From NCBI RefSeq assembly GCF_014237865.1, contig NZ_JACJUU010000007.1:1-64000 (forward strand): a stretch of 64,000 nucleotides of DNA, read 5' to 3'. Positions 21,001 to 29,700 of this stretch are shown piece after piece. Numbering within the stretch: position 1 is the first letter of the stretch; every line of letters begins with the position of its first letter. Source of the stretch: Pusillimonas minor. Its GTDB lineage: Bacteria; Pseudomonadota; Gammaproteobacteria; Burkholderiales; Burkholderiaceae_B. The notes beneath the pieces are model-generated. The model worked only from the letters and a program-made list of their open reading frames with translations. It was not told the DNA's origin and did no database searches. The position numbers were made by a program, and so were the translations under genes.

Positions 21001-22311
21001 TTATGCAGTCCCCATCAGTTCGTCGAAATCGACGTTTTCGTCAGTGACCTGGGCTTTTTCAAGCACGTGATTGACAACATTGTCTTCGAGCACGATAGCT
21101 TCGATTTCGGAGCGACGTTGACGATCGGCCAGGTAGTAGGCAACCACTTGCGCAGGCTGCTCGTAGTTTTGGGCCAGCTCTTCGATGCGGGCGCGAACTT
21201 GCTCGGGTTTGGCCTGGAGGTCGGCGCTGCTGACCAGCTCGGACACCAGAAGACCCAGGCGAACACGGCGCTCGGATTCGGCGCTGAACGCTTCGGCGGG
21301 GATAGGCAGGCTGTCGGCGTTAGGTACACCACGTTGTTTCAGGTCGGCGCGGGCGGCGGCAACACGGCTTTCGGTGTCGCTTTGAACCAGTGCTTTGGGG
21401 ACGTCGAAGGTGCATGCGGCAGCCAGGGCGTCGAGGACGCTGGCTTTAGTGCGTGACATGGCACGAGCCTTGACTTCGCGTTCGATGTTGCTGCGGATGT
21501 CGGCCAGGAGCTTTTCGACGTCGCCTTCGGGCTGACCCAGCGACTTGGCGAATTCGGCATCGACTTCGGGCAGGATGGCTTCGGCGACTTCGGTAACCTT
21601 GATGTCGAAGTCGGCTTTTTTACCGGCGACTTCTTTGCCGGCGTAGTCGGCGGGGAATTCGAGGGGGAAGGTTTTTGTTTCGCCGGCTTTCATGCCACGA
21701 ACGGCCTCTTCGAATTCGGGCAACATGCGACCCTGGCCCAGCACGAACGAGAAGCCTTCAGCCGAGCCGCCGTCGAAAGCAACGCCGTCGATGGTGCCGA
21801 CGAAGTCGAGCGTGATGCGATCGTTGTCTTGGGCTTCGCGGCCTTCGCGGCCTTCGTAGGCAGCACGCTGCTTGCGCAGGATGTCGACGGTACGCTGGAC
21901 TTCGGCATCGCCCACTTCGACGTTGGCGCGTGTCACTTTAAGTGCGGACAGGTCGGGCAACTGCACTTCGGGATAGACCTCGAAGGTGGCCGAAAAGGCC
22001 ATGGTGCCTTCTTCGACGCCTTCGGTTTTGGGTTCGAGGTTGGGCGTACCAGCAACGCGCAACTGTGTTTCTTTCAGGACGTTGTCAAGCACACGACCGA
22101 CTTCGGCGTTGATGACGTCGTAGCGGATGCCAGGACCATGGCTGCGTTCGACGATCGACAACGGAGCTTTGCCTGGGCGAAAGCCCTGGACTTTTGCGGT
22201 ACGTGCGACGCGCTTGAGCTGGGACTGGACTTCTTTTTCGACGTCGGCCATCGAAACGACCAGATCAACACGGCGCTCAAGGCCGGACAGAGTTTCAACC
22301 ACGGGCTGCAT
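21001..22311 (-). CDS. tig: Trigger factor, ribosome-associated chaperone
   Basis: Binds nascent chains at the ribosome exit and has prolyl isomerase activity. 436 residues (E. coli 432). The N-terminal ribosome-binding domain has the signature FRPGKAP near residue 44. A central FKBP-type domain (about 150-245) carries DRITLDFVGTIDG. The C-terminal chaperone arms follow. AGGTTCCT precedes the ATG. The 134-base upstream region holds a perfect 7-bp GC-rich inverted repeat (22384-22390/22401-22407) and a TAAAAT that could be the -10. Confidence 0.97.
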   Translation of the reverse strand: MQPVVETLSGLERRVDLVVSMADVEKEVQSQLKRVARTAKVQGFRPGKAPLSIVERSHGPGIRYDVINAEVGRVLDNVLKETQLRVAGTPNLEPKTEGVEEGTMAFSATFEVYPEVQLPDLSALKVTRANVEVGDAEVQRTVDILRKQRAAYEGREGREAQDNDRITLDFVGTIDGVAFDGGSAEGFSFVLGQGRMLPEFEEAVRGMKAGETKTFPLEFPADYAGKEVAGKKADFDIKVTEVAEAILPEVDAEFAKSLGQPEGDVEKLLADIRSNIEREVKARAMSRTKASVLDALAAACTFDVPKALVQSDTESRVAAARADLKQRGVPNADSLPIPAEAFSAESERRVRLGLLVSELVSSADLQAKPEQVRARIEELAQNYEQPAQVVAYYLADRQRRSEIEAIVLEDNVVNHVLEKAQVTDENVDFDELMGTA

Positions 22312-22445
22312 AGGAACCTATATAAATGAAAATGAGTAAAAGACAAATAAACGAGATGAACCAACCATTTTACCGGAAAGTCAGGGGTGCCGCTAAAGGC
22401 GCACCCCGTTCCAAAACGGCCATCTTTTCATCTATTTTTAACATA

Positions 22446-23237
22446 TTAGACTGCCGCCCACAGCAGCAGCATCAGACTGGATAACGCAAGGACCGAAGGA
22501 GCGGCATAGGGATGCCGGTGAGCAAAATGCCGCATCGCCCACCTGAAGGGGCGCGACTGGCTGTCGCGAATAACCTGCTGCTGGAAGTCCAGGTTGGCAT
22601 GCAACTTCTGGATGTCACGCAGCAGCTTTATCTTTTCGGCCGAATACCGGCGCAGGTAGTCGATGAGGTCGTATTCTTTGATTGATTTTTGCCACACATC
22701 GGACGAAACGGGTGTCAGGGCGCCGGCCAACACGGGCCGCGACGCCCCGCTGCTGCACTCGGGGCCGGAATAATCAAACGTAATGCCAAATTGCTCGTAG
22801 TAGCGATTACGTCGGCTTTTATTCTCGTCGTACGCGTCGGTGTCTGACAGCACAATGGGTTGAACAATTGCCTGGGGCCACTGCCTGGCCCAGCGCACAA
22901 TTTCGTCTTGCAAATAGGTGCCAAGCCGGTTGCCACGCAAATAGGCCGCGCCAAGCCCCACCGAACCACCTGTCAGGCTGACACTTTCGGTGCCATCGGC
23001 CGAACGACTGTACCGACCGGTAAACGGGTGCGCCACCAGCCCGCCCGATCCTGCCTCAAGTTCGAAGTAGCGCAATGAGATGGACTCACCTTCTGGACTA
23101 ACGGCGTGCTCACGCATCACCAACAACCGAAACAATACGTTGCCCTGCCCGAAACACGGGTCAACAATTTCTATGACACGCAGACCCGGTGGCCGCGTAC
23201 CATCGCCCCGCAATCGCCAATCAGTCAAGCCACCCAC
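22446..23237 (-). CDS. Uncharacterised GNAT-like protein with C-terminal membrane segment
   Basis: Not recognised as a named family; 263 residues from a GTG at 23237 with AAGG upstream. The stretch YLRGNRLGTYLQDEI (about residues 99-113) resembles the acetyl-CoA-binding motif A of GNAT acetyltransferases, and RNRYYEQFGITF (about 144-155) resembles the late GNAT beta-strand/helix pattern. After a basic, probably helical region (about 185-240) comes a C-terminal hydrophobic segment (about 245-262), suggesting a tail-anchored protein. The neighbours are tig downstream and the small membrane gene upstream, but a 141-base gap separates it from the latter. Acetyltransferase activity is inference from motif resemblance only. 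Confidence 0.7.
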   Translation of the reverse strand: MGGLTDWRLRGDGTRPPGLRVIEIVDPCFGQGNVLFRLLVMREHAVSPEGESISLRYFELEAGSGGLVAHPFTGRYSRSADGTESVSLTGGSVGLGAAYLRGNRLGTYLQDEIVRWARQWPQAIVQPIVLSDTDAYDENKSRRNRYYEQFGITFDYSGPECSSGASRPVLAGALTPVSSDVWQKSIKEYDLIDYLRRYSAEKIKLLRDIQKLHANLDFQQQVIRDSQSRPFRWAMRHFAHRHPYAAPSVLALSSLMLLLWAAV

Positions 23238-23378
23238 ACCAACGCCTTAATAGTACAGAAAGCGTTATTTTTGACCAGAATGTGACAACGCTAAGGCAGG
23301 AACAATGGCCTGTTTTGAAACCTACGAAACGGAATTGACCCGGTTTTCGGAGGTAGCGTCTGCCCCCCGCTTTGAGCA

Positions 23379-23564
23379 CTAGCGCCGCGGCGCTGCCCAG
23401 AACCCCAGACCCGCGGCAACCGGGACTGATAATGCCCCCCAGGCCAGCCAGTGCCAGACACCAACGCCCAACAGTGCTGCCAGCAAACCAAAACTGGTCA
23501 GAACACCCAGAAAAATCGGCGCACGCCAGACTTTGCGAAACCGTGCAGACTTTTCGGTATTCAT
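23379..23564 (-). CDS. Small two-helix membrane protein behind the PepSY gene
   Basis: 61 residues. A basic N-terminus (KSARFRKVWRAP) precedes two hydrophobic segments at about residues 17-35 and 39-56, so it should be an inner-membrane protein. Its ATG overlaps the PepSY gene stop as ATGA, indicating translational coupling and a shared transcript. Small proteins of this kind commonly accompany PepSY transmembrane proteins; no biochemical role is known to me. The region 23238-23378 downstream shows no gene. Confidence 0.75.
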   Translation of the reverse strand: MNTEKSARFRKVWRAPIFLGVLTSFGLLAALLGVGVWHWLAWGALSVPVAAGLGFWAAPRR

Positions 23565-24739
23565 GACGACTCCAGAGCGGGGGAACGGCCGGAAGTATTG
23601 AGGGAGTCAGCCAACTTGCGGACACGCTCGTCATTTGCGCGACGCCGCGCAAACCACAAGTACAAGCCACTACCCAGCACGACAATCGTCAGGAAATTCA
23701 TCACGGCCCACAGAATTTTTAGGGGCAGGCCTGCGTAATCGCCGAAATGAAGGGGGCTGGAAAGCTCCAGTGCCACCAAGTACCAGGGCGGGTGAGCCAC
23801 TGCCGTCACCTGCGCCGTTGCCGCGTCGACCAGCACCGGCGTGAACAGATGCGACGTCAATGGGGTGGCACCTTTTGTCCAGAACATATAGTGGTGAGGC
23901 GTTGCATAGCTGTTGCCCGGATAACTGAAACTGACAACCTCGTTACCGGGAACAGCCTGCTGTGCCGCCTGCAGCGCCAGGTCGGCAGACACGACTTGCG
24001 TCACGGGCGGGTCATTTTGATATTGCGCAGTCAACGCCGCGACTTCGGTTGACTGCCATAGCGAAAACAGCGGCTGGGAAAGCTCGTTGATCACGCCCGT
24101 AACGCCAACCACAGTCGCCCAAACCAGCGTCACCGCACCAAGCAGGTTATGCAGATCGAGCCACTTGAGCCGCGTCGATCGCTCTTTGCGTACCGTGCCG
24201 AATGACAGCTTCTTCATGAACGGCGCATACAGCACAACACCGGAGATGATGGCAATGACAAACAACAGCCCCATCGCCCCCAGGAACAACTGACCCGGCA
24301 AGCCTGCAAACAAATCAACATGCAAGGCATACATAAGCCCCATGAATGTGAACTGCTCTTCAAACTGCGTGGGGCCGTCGTGCAACAGTTCGCCGGTATG
24401 GGCGTCGAACCTCATGTAATGGTGCTGTTTGGGGTCGAGGTTATCGGCCGGCGACATACCCACCCAAATACCCGGCTCGGCGTCATCCATATATACATAC
24501 TCGACGTCCTCCCCCGGATACGTTTGCCGTGCCGTAGCAAGCACGCTGTCCATGCTGACGCGGGCCGTGCCCTCGGGCACGACGGCATACGGCTTGCCCT
24601 CTTGCAGCCAGTGCTCAATTTCTTCGTGAAATATCAATGGCATACCGGTTATACAAATAACCAGCAAAAATGCGGTGCAAATCAGGCTGGTCCATTTGTG
24701 CAGCCAGTACCAGGCCTTTAGCGAACGGGCGGCCGTCAT
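23561..24739 (-). CDS. PepSY-associated transmembrane protein, probable iron-linked
   Basis: Inner-membrane protein of the PepSY_TM family, 392 residues from the ATG at 24739 (an upstream in-frame start at 24829 would run through the regulatory region). Transmembrane segments are visible near residues 15-37, 155-180, 200-225 and 345-370. Between them lie periplasmic PepSY-like parts. Family members are often found with siderophore receptors and some act as ferric-siderophore reductases. The Fur-box promoter upstream supports iron regulation. No receptor gene is adjacent. It is coupled to the small membrane gene downstream. Confidence 0.85.
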   Translation of the reverse strand: MTAARSLKAWYWLHKWTSLICTAFLLVICITGMPLIFHEEIEHWLQEGKPYAVVPEGTARVSMDSVLATARQTYPGEDVEYVYMDDAEPGIWVGMSPADNLDPKQHHYMRFDAHTGELLHDGPTQFEEQFTFMGLMYALHVDLFAGLPGQLFLGAMGLLFVIAIISGVVLYAPFMKKLSFGTVRKERSTRLKWLDLHNLLGAVTLVWATVVGVTGVINELSQPLFSLWQSTEVAALTAQYQNDPPVTQVVSADLALQAAQQAVPGNEVVSFSYPGNSYATPHHYMFWTKGATPLTSHLFTPVLVDAATAQVTAVAHPPWYLVALELSSPLHFGDYAGLPLKILWAVMNFLTIVVLGSGLYLWFARRRANDERVRKLADSLNTSGRSPALESS

Positions 24740-24815
24740 TGCACGCCCCGGACACAAACAAGGCGAGGGGTAAATTGATTCATGGGGGCAGTCTCGTTGA
24801 ATTGATTTTATACTA

Positions 24816-24864
24816 GATAATGCGAACAATTCTCATTGTAGTTTCGCATTACCAATGATGTCAA
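24816..24864 (-). promoter_or_regulatory. Fur-box promoter of the PepSY operon
   Basis: On the minus strand, TTGACA (24859-24864) and TACAAT (24835-24840) are 18 bases apart. Immediately downstream, 24816-24834 matches the 19-bp Fur consensus GATAATGATAATCATTATC at 14 of 19 positions (plus-strand reading), placing a Fur site over the expected transcription start. This predicts repression when iron is plentiful. Confidence 0.75.
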
Positions 24865-25167
24865 TTCGACAGGAAGTCGCTGGCAAAATGCATCTGATGA
24901 ACAAGAAAGCGCCAAACCTCGTCCGAGTACTCTATAAAGGTGGGTGGGCTTTCTGTTGCTAGCCTTGGACTTGCCAGACGCGCTCAGACAACGAACCGAC
25001 TAAATTTAATCAGCTCCACCCCGATTTCAGCTCTACACTCTGGTTGCACCCGATCTCAGCCAAATGGCTGACCTCCATGGCTTGAAGTACCGCGAATCAT
25101 TCACCCAAGCCGCTTCCTAGCTTATACGGGCCAATGCTTCGAGCCCAGCATAAAGCGAATCGCAGCG
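24865..25167. other. Non-coding region between the PepSY promoter and the TPS locus
   Basis: About 300 bases with no credible gene. It holds 7-bp complementary arms 24904-24910 and 24948-24954 (AGAAAGC/GCTTTCT) enclosing 37 bases with a further ACCT/AGGT pairing, and a CAGCC/GGCTG hairpin at 25057-25070. The promoter of the TPS exoprotein gene should lie here, but I see no convincing -35/-10 pair and no strong ribosome site before 25168. Confidence 0.5.
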
Positions 25168-27957
25168 ATGAATCACATATATCGGGTTATCTGGAACCGC
25201 CAGAAACAGGTCTGGCAAGCGGTCTCGGAGCTAGGCAAAGGCCAGGCCAAAACGACCTCAGAAACCCGAATACGACGTCGAACGCATACCGCCGCCCAGA
25301 CATTGGCCGCCAGTGTGCTCAGTTCAGTAGTCATAACCCCTGCATTTGCTGCCGATCTGCCCACCGGCGGACAAGTCGTTGCCGGTTCGGGTCAGATCAG
25401 CCAATCGGGCACGACCATGACGGTCACCCAAAACTCCGACAACCTGGTCACCAACTGGAACTCATTCAACGTCGGGGCCGGGCACACCGTCAACTTCGTA
25501 CAGCCGTCGGCCAGCGCTACTGCCCTTAACCGCGTCATCGGCTCAGACGTCTCGGTTATTCAAGGTGCCATTAACGCCAACGGCCGGGTCTTCCTGGTCA
25601 ACCCGAACGGCGTCCTGTTCACGTCTACCGCACGCATCAATGTAGGCGGCATGGTGGCCTCAACACTCAACATAGCCACCGAAGACTTTATGAGCGGCAA
25701 TTACCGCTTTGAAGGCGCCGGGTCCAACGCCATCATTAACCAGGGCAACATCACTGCCGTCGGCGACGGCCAGGGCGGTGGCAGCATTGCCCTTATTGCC
25801 GCCAAAGTGACCAACACCGGCACCCTGGTCGCTGACCGTGGTCAGGTACTGATAGGCGCCGGCAATAAGGTGGAGCTTGATCTGGGCGGGCCCGTCAAAT
25901 TACAGGTCGAGCAGGCCGCGCTTGATGCACTGATTGACCAGGGTGGCGCTATTAAGGCCGACGGAGGTCTGGTGTACCTGACGGCCAAGGCGGCCGGAGA
26001 GCTGGCCAGTACGGTCATTAACCATAGCGGCATAACCCAGGCGCGTACCCTGCAAACCGGCGAAAAGGGCCAGATTTATCTACTGGGCGACATGGGCAAT
26101 GATCGAATCAACGTGGGTGGCACACTGGATGCCTCGGCGCCGCTGGCCGGTGACGGCGGATTCATCGAAACCAGCGCGGCCAACGTCGTCAGCCTCGCCG
26201 ATGGCGTTGTCACCACCAAGGCAGCCAACGGGCGCTCGGGCGATTATCTTATCGACCCCACCGACTACGTTATTGCCGCCAGCGGTGGCAACATAACCGG
26301 CGCCCAGGTCAGCCAGCAGTTGGCCAATAACGGCACCGTCACCATTCAAACCCTCGACGGCAACCTGCTGGTCAACGACAACATTAGCTGGAGCACCGAT
26401 TCGAATCTGATACTGGATGCCTGGCGCAACATCGACCTTAGCGCCACGATTACCGCCGGCCACAGCGAAGGCAAGCTAACACTTAAGTACGGGCAAAACG
26501 GCCTGGCCGGGGGCAATACCGCCGCCTATACCCTTAAGCCAGGTGGCAAAGTCAACCTGCAGGCGGGCGAGAACTTTTACACGCAGTTGGGCGAAAATGG
26601 CACCCTGGACCGCTGGCAGGTCATCACCAGCCTGGGGGCTGAAGACAGCGTCACGGCAACCGACTTGCAGGGCATGAACAGTTGTCTAAGTTGCCGTTAC
26701 GTTCTGGGCGCCGATATCGACGCTGCTGCGACGCAGTCGTGGAACGGCGGCCAGGGGTTTGAGCCGATTGGTTTAGGCGGAGAGTTCACGGGTCAACTGG
26801 ACGGACTTGGGCACAAGATCAGCTCATTGTCGATCGACCGATCCGCGCAAACCTATGTAGGCTTGTTCAGCAAACTCGGCTTGCCAGCCGTAGTGCAAAA
26901 CCTGACGTTAAGCAGTTTCAGTATCAAATCAGACAGCAACTATGTGGGTGGTCTTGCCGGTTACAGTGACTTTGGATCAATTTCCAACGTGCACGTCACC
27001 GACATCGACCTGCAAGGCTTAGGGTACGTCGGCGGATTAATCGGTGATACACCAATCAGATCGGTAAGTGGCAGACCAAATGGCAGGATCAGTAATAGCC
27101 ACGTTTCGGGATCGATTACCGGAACAGGGTCGAACATTGGCGGCTTAGTCGGACGTTTATCATTCACAAACGTTTCCAATGCATACACTACGGCTGCGGT
27201 CTCGGGCATTGATCGAGTTGGCGGGGCATTTGGTTTCGCCGGTAGAAGTACCCTTCAAAACGTCTACGCGTCAGGCTCAGTGAGCAGCAGCCACTTTTGG
27301 GTAGGCGGTTTGGTTGGCTACGTCGACAGCCTACAGCTGTCTTCAAACTACTGGGACGTAAATGGCACTGGCAAAACCGTCGGCTACCAAGGCAGCATCG
27401 TCGGCTCAAGTACTCCCATCGCGGTCTACAGCACCACCTCGACCTCGGCATTTGCGCAGTCTACCTACACCAGCTTTGACTTCGACGACACCTGGCAGAT
27501 CGTCGAAGGCGTGTCGCGTCCCACTTTGCGATCCGAGGTCGTTGCCCGTAACGATACCGGCGGTGGCGGCACGGGCACTGGCGGTAGCGGCGGCAGCCAG
27601 TCCAGTCCACCCTCCAGCAACAATAACAACCCATCTGACAACGTACCAAGGCGCAACGCGGTAAGCTCTGCCGTCGCGCTGGGCGCCATGACCCAGGGCA
27701 CTAACCCCGCCGGTGGTCTGAACCCTGGCGACCAATCGCCAGGCGCCGGCTCGGCACCTGGCCTGTTCATCGCAAGCGGCGTGGTACCCGGCGCAAGCAA
27801 CCTGCCGGGCAGCACCACGCCGGGCGAGGGCCTGATGCAATCGGGTGGCCTGCTGTTTGTTCCGCTGGGCGCCACTGGCGACGTTACTACCGGCCTGACA
27901 CCTGTTTACGTCCTTAACAGCGGCATTAACTTCAGTGGCACTGAACAGCCTAATTAA
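25168..27957 (+). CDS. Two-partner secretion exoprotein (TpsA, haemagglutinin/HMW-like) with GLUG repeats
   Basis: Secreted beta-helical exoprotein of type Vb secretion, 929 residues. It opens with an extended signal peptide (ESPR, MNHIYRVIWNRQKQVW), with cleavage predicted near AFA at about 59-61. The TPS recognition domain follows, with NWNSFNVG (96-103) and NPNGV (145-149). A GDYLIDPTDYVI segment near residue 365 is typical of HMW/HxuA-like proteins. The only two cysteines I see are C506 and C509. Five GLUG-type repeats (YVGGLAG, YVGGLIG, NIGGLVG, RVGGAFG, WVGGLVG) span about 592-725. A Gly/Ser/Asn/Pro-rich linker near 800-830 leads to a C-terminal module. It is short for a filamentous haemagglutinin. 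The TpsB gene follows after 24 bases. The ligand is unknown. Confidence 0.92.
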   Translation: MNHIYRVIWNRQKQVWQAVSELGKGQAKTTSETRIRRRTHTAAQTLAASVLSSVVITPAFAADLPTGGQVVAGSGQISQSGTTMTVTQNSDNLVTNWNSFNVGAGHTVNFVQPSASATALNRVIGSDVSVIQGAINANGRVFLVNPNGVLFTSTARINVGGMVASTLNIATEDFMSGNYRFEGAGSNAIINQGNITAVGDGQGGGSIALIAAKVTNTGTLVADRGQVLIGAGNKVELDLGGPVKLQVEQAALDALIDQGGAIKADGGLVYLTAKAAGELASTVINHSGITQARTLQTGEKGQIYLLGDMGNDRINVGGTLDASAPLAGDGGFIETSAANVVSLADGVVTTKAANGRSGDYLIDPTDYVIAASGGNITGAQVSQQLANNGTVTIQTLDGNLLVNDNISWSTDSNLILDAWRNIDLSATITAGHSEGKLTLKYGQNGLAGGNTAAYTLKPGGKVNLQAGENFYTQLGENGTLDRWQVITSLGAEDSVTATDLQGMNSCLSCRYVLGADIDAAATQSWNGGQGFEPIGLGGEFTGQLDGLGHKISSLSIDRSAQTYVGLFSKLGLPAVVQNLTLSSFSIKSDSNYVGGLAGYSDFGSISNVHVTDIDLQGLGYVGGLIGDTPIRSVSGRPNGRISNSHVSGSITGTGSNIGGLVGRLSFTNVSNAYTTAAVSGIDRVGGAFGFAGRSTLQNVYASGSVSSSHFWVGGLVGYVDSLQLSSNYWDVNGTGKTVGYQGSIVGSSTPIAVYSTTSTSAFAQSTYTSFDFDDTWQIVEGVSRPTLRSEVVARNDTGGGGTGTGGSGGSQSSPPSSNNNNPSDNVPRRNAVSSAVALGAMTQGTNPAGGLNPGDQSPGAGSAPGLFIASGVVPGASNLPGSTTPGEGLMQSGGLLFVPLGATGDVTTGLTPVYVLNSGINFSGTEQPN

Positions 27958-27981
27958 ACCAAAAACAATATTCAGAATCTG

Positions 27982-29610
27982 ATGAAAACCTGCTGCATCG
28001 CACTGATCACGGCCTTGTCTTTGCCTTTGGCCGCCCCCGCACTCGCCCAGGTTGCACCCGATGCCGGACGCATACTACGCGATGAACTGAACCAGCCGCC
28101 GACGCTACCCGGCCCGTCGAAAGGCCTGGATATTCAAACCCCCGCCACGACCAAGGTGGCGCCCGGCGGCCCCACGGTCACGTTAAGCGCCATTACGTTT
28201 TCCGGTAACACCGTTTTCTCTCAGGACGCGTTAACGGCCGCAGCCGGTGATTTCAACAACCGGCCACTTGATCTGGCCGGCCTGCGCGAACTGGCCGACC
28301 GAGTTACCGCCGTGTACCAACAAGCCGGCTACCCCTTTGCTCGGGCGTTTATCGCGCCTCAGCAATTGCAAGACCAGGGCACCTTGACGATTGATGTGGT
28401 GGAAGGCCGCTACGGTAACGTCAACACGTCGGGCGATGCTGCTCTGGCTGCGCCTGCACAGGCCTATTTGCAAAACCTGAAACCCGGTAGCCTCATTGAA
28501 TCGTCATCGCTTGAGCGCACCACGCTCCTCCTGTCCGACTTGCCCGGGCTGAGTATCAAGCCGGTTATCAAACCCGGGGCCGCATCCGGCACAGGCGACC
28601 TGGACATACGGGTTGAGCGCGGCAAACCTTACAGCGCCCGTATGGGTATCGACAACCACGGCAACTATTACTCGGGCCAGTGGCGCACCCGGGCCGATCT
28701 TGCGCTTTACAGCCCGTTCATTACCGGCGACCAGATCGATGTCAGCGCACTGTACACCGAAGAAAACCTGTGGCTGGGCAATGCCCAGTACAGCCTGCCG
28801 GTGGGCGTCAGCGGGCTGCGCGCCCATGTTGGTTATGCGCAAACCGCGTATAGCCTGGGCAACGGCTTTGAAGGCAACGATGGCATTGCGCGCATTGCCA
28901 GTGCCGGTGTGACCTATCCGCTGATTCGCTCACAGCGCAGCAACCTTAACCTTTCGGCCTCCTGGCAGTATAAAAGACTGTTCAACAGCTATTCTTATGG
29001 CACGACGACCGAACGCTATCATTCACACAGTGTCCCGTTAACGCTGGGCTTTGACCACCGCGACAACCTGGGCGGCGGTGGCGTTACCTACGGCGGCCTA
29101 AGCTGGACGCACGGCAAGCTGAACAAGGACGATGCCGTGCGACGGGGTGATTTCAATAAACTCAACCTTGATCTGGCTCGCCTGCAGGCCCTGCCCGCCG
29201 GCTTTACGCTGTTTGTCCGTCTCAGCGCTCAGTGGGCAGACAAAAACCTGGACAGCTCGGAATCGATGGCACTGGGCGGGCCCAATGCCGTGCGTGCCTA
29301 CCCACTGGGCGAGTCAGGCGGCGATGAAGGCTGGCTGGGACAAGTCGAACTGCGTTATGCCATGGGCGACTTCACGCCTTACGCCTTTTATGACCAGGGC
29401 CGCATGAAAATCAATGCCAAGCCAAGCCAGGTCAGCCTGCCGTCCCCCGACGAAACTCGCGCTGGCGCGGGTTTTGGCGTACGTTACCAAACCCGTTCGG
29501 TCAATATCGACGGTGTCCTGGCCTGGCGCACGCACGGCGGCGCACCCGAATCGGATACCCATGCCGACCCTCGGCCACGATTCTGGCTCACTGCGAGCTA
29601 TTTATTCTAA
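27982..29610 (+). CDS. Two-partner secretion outer-membrane transporter (TpsB, ShlB/FhaC/HecB family)
   Basis: Omp85-superfamily pore that exports the upstream TpsA protein. 542 residues. A signal peptide of about 22 residues ends in APALA. Two POTRA domains follow (about 60-135 and 138-210), then a 16-strand beta-barrel. The lid-loop motif, normally VRGY, appears as VRAYP near residues 437-441. The protein ends in phenylalanine (WLTASYLF), the usual beta-signal for outer-membrane insertion. No plug helix is obvious after the signal peptide apart from the short DAGRILRDEL stretch. It forms an operon with tpsA. Confidence 0.93.
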   Translation: MKTCCIALITALSLPLAAPALAQVAPDAGRILRDELNQPPTLPGPSKGLDIQTPATTKVAPGGPTVTLSAITFSGNTVFSQDALTAAAGDFNNRPLDLAGLRELADRVTAVYQQAGYPFARAFIAPQQLQDQGTLTIDVVEGRYGNVNTSGDAALAAPAQAYLQNLKPGSLIESSSLERTTLLLSDLPGLSIKPVIKPGAASGTGDLDIRVERGKPYSARMGIDNHGNYYSGQWRTRADLALYSPFITGDQIDVSALYTEENLWLGNAQYSLPVGVSGLRAHVGYAQTAYSLGNGFEGNDGIARIASAGVTYPLIRSQRSNLNLSASWQYKRLFNSYSYGTTTERYHSHSVPLTLGFDHRDNLGGGGVTYGGLSWTHGKLNKDDAVRRGDFNKLNLDLARLQALPAGFTLFVRLSAQWADKNLDSSESMALGGPNAVRAYPLGESGGDEGWLGQVELRYAMGDFTPYAFYDQGRMKINAKPSQVSLPSPDETRAGAGFGVRYQTRSVNIDGVLAWRTHGGAPESDTHADPRPRFWLTASYLF

Positions 29611-29700
29611 GTATTTTGATGCGACGGGGATAGGGTACGCCGCTGAGAATAGATCGGCGTACTATTTCACTAGTTGTAATTGCCCCCGCTGAAATACCCC

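Noticed and set aside
24865-24960. Cyclic-di-GMP or other known riboswitch upstream of the TPS genes
   Set aside because: Short GCCAAACC and GGTGGG runs are reminiscent but the conserved core and stem order do not match any class I know.
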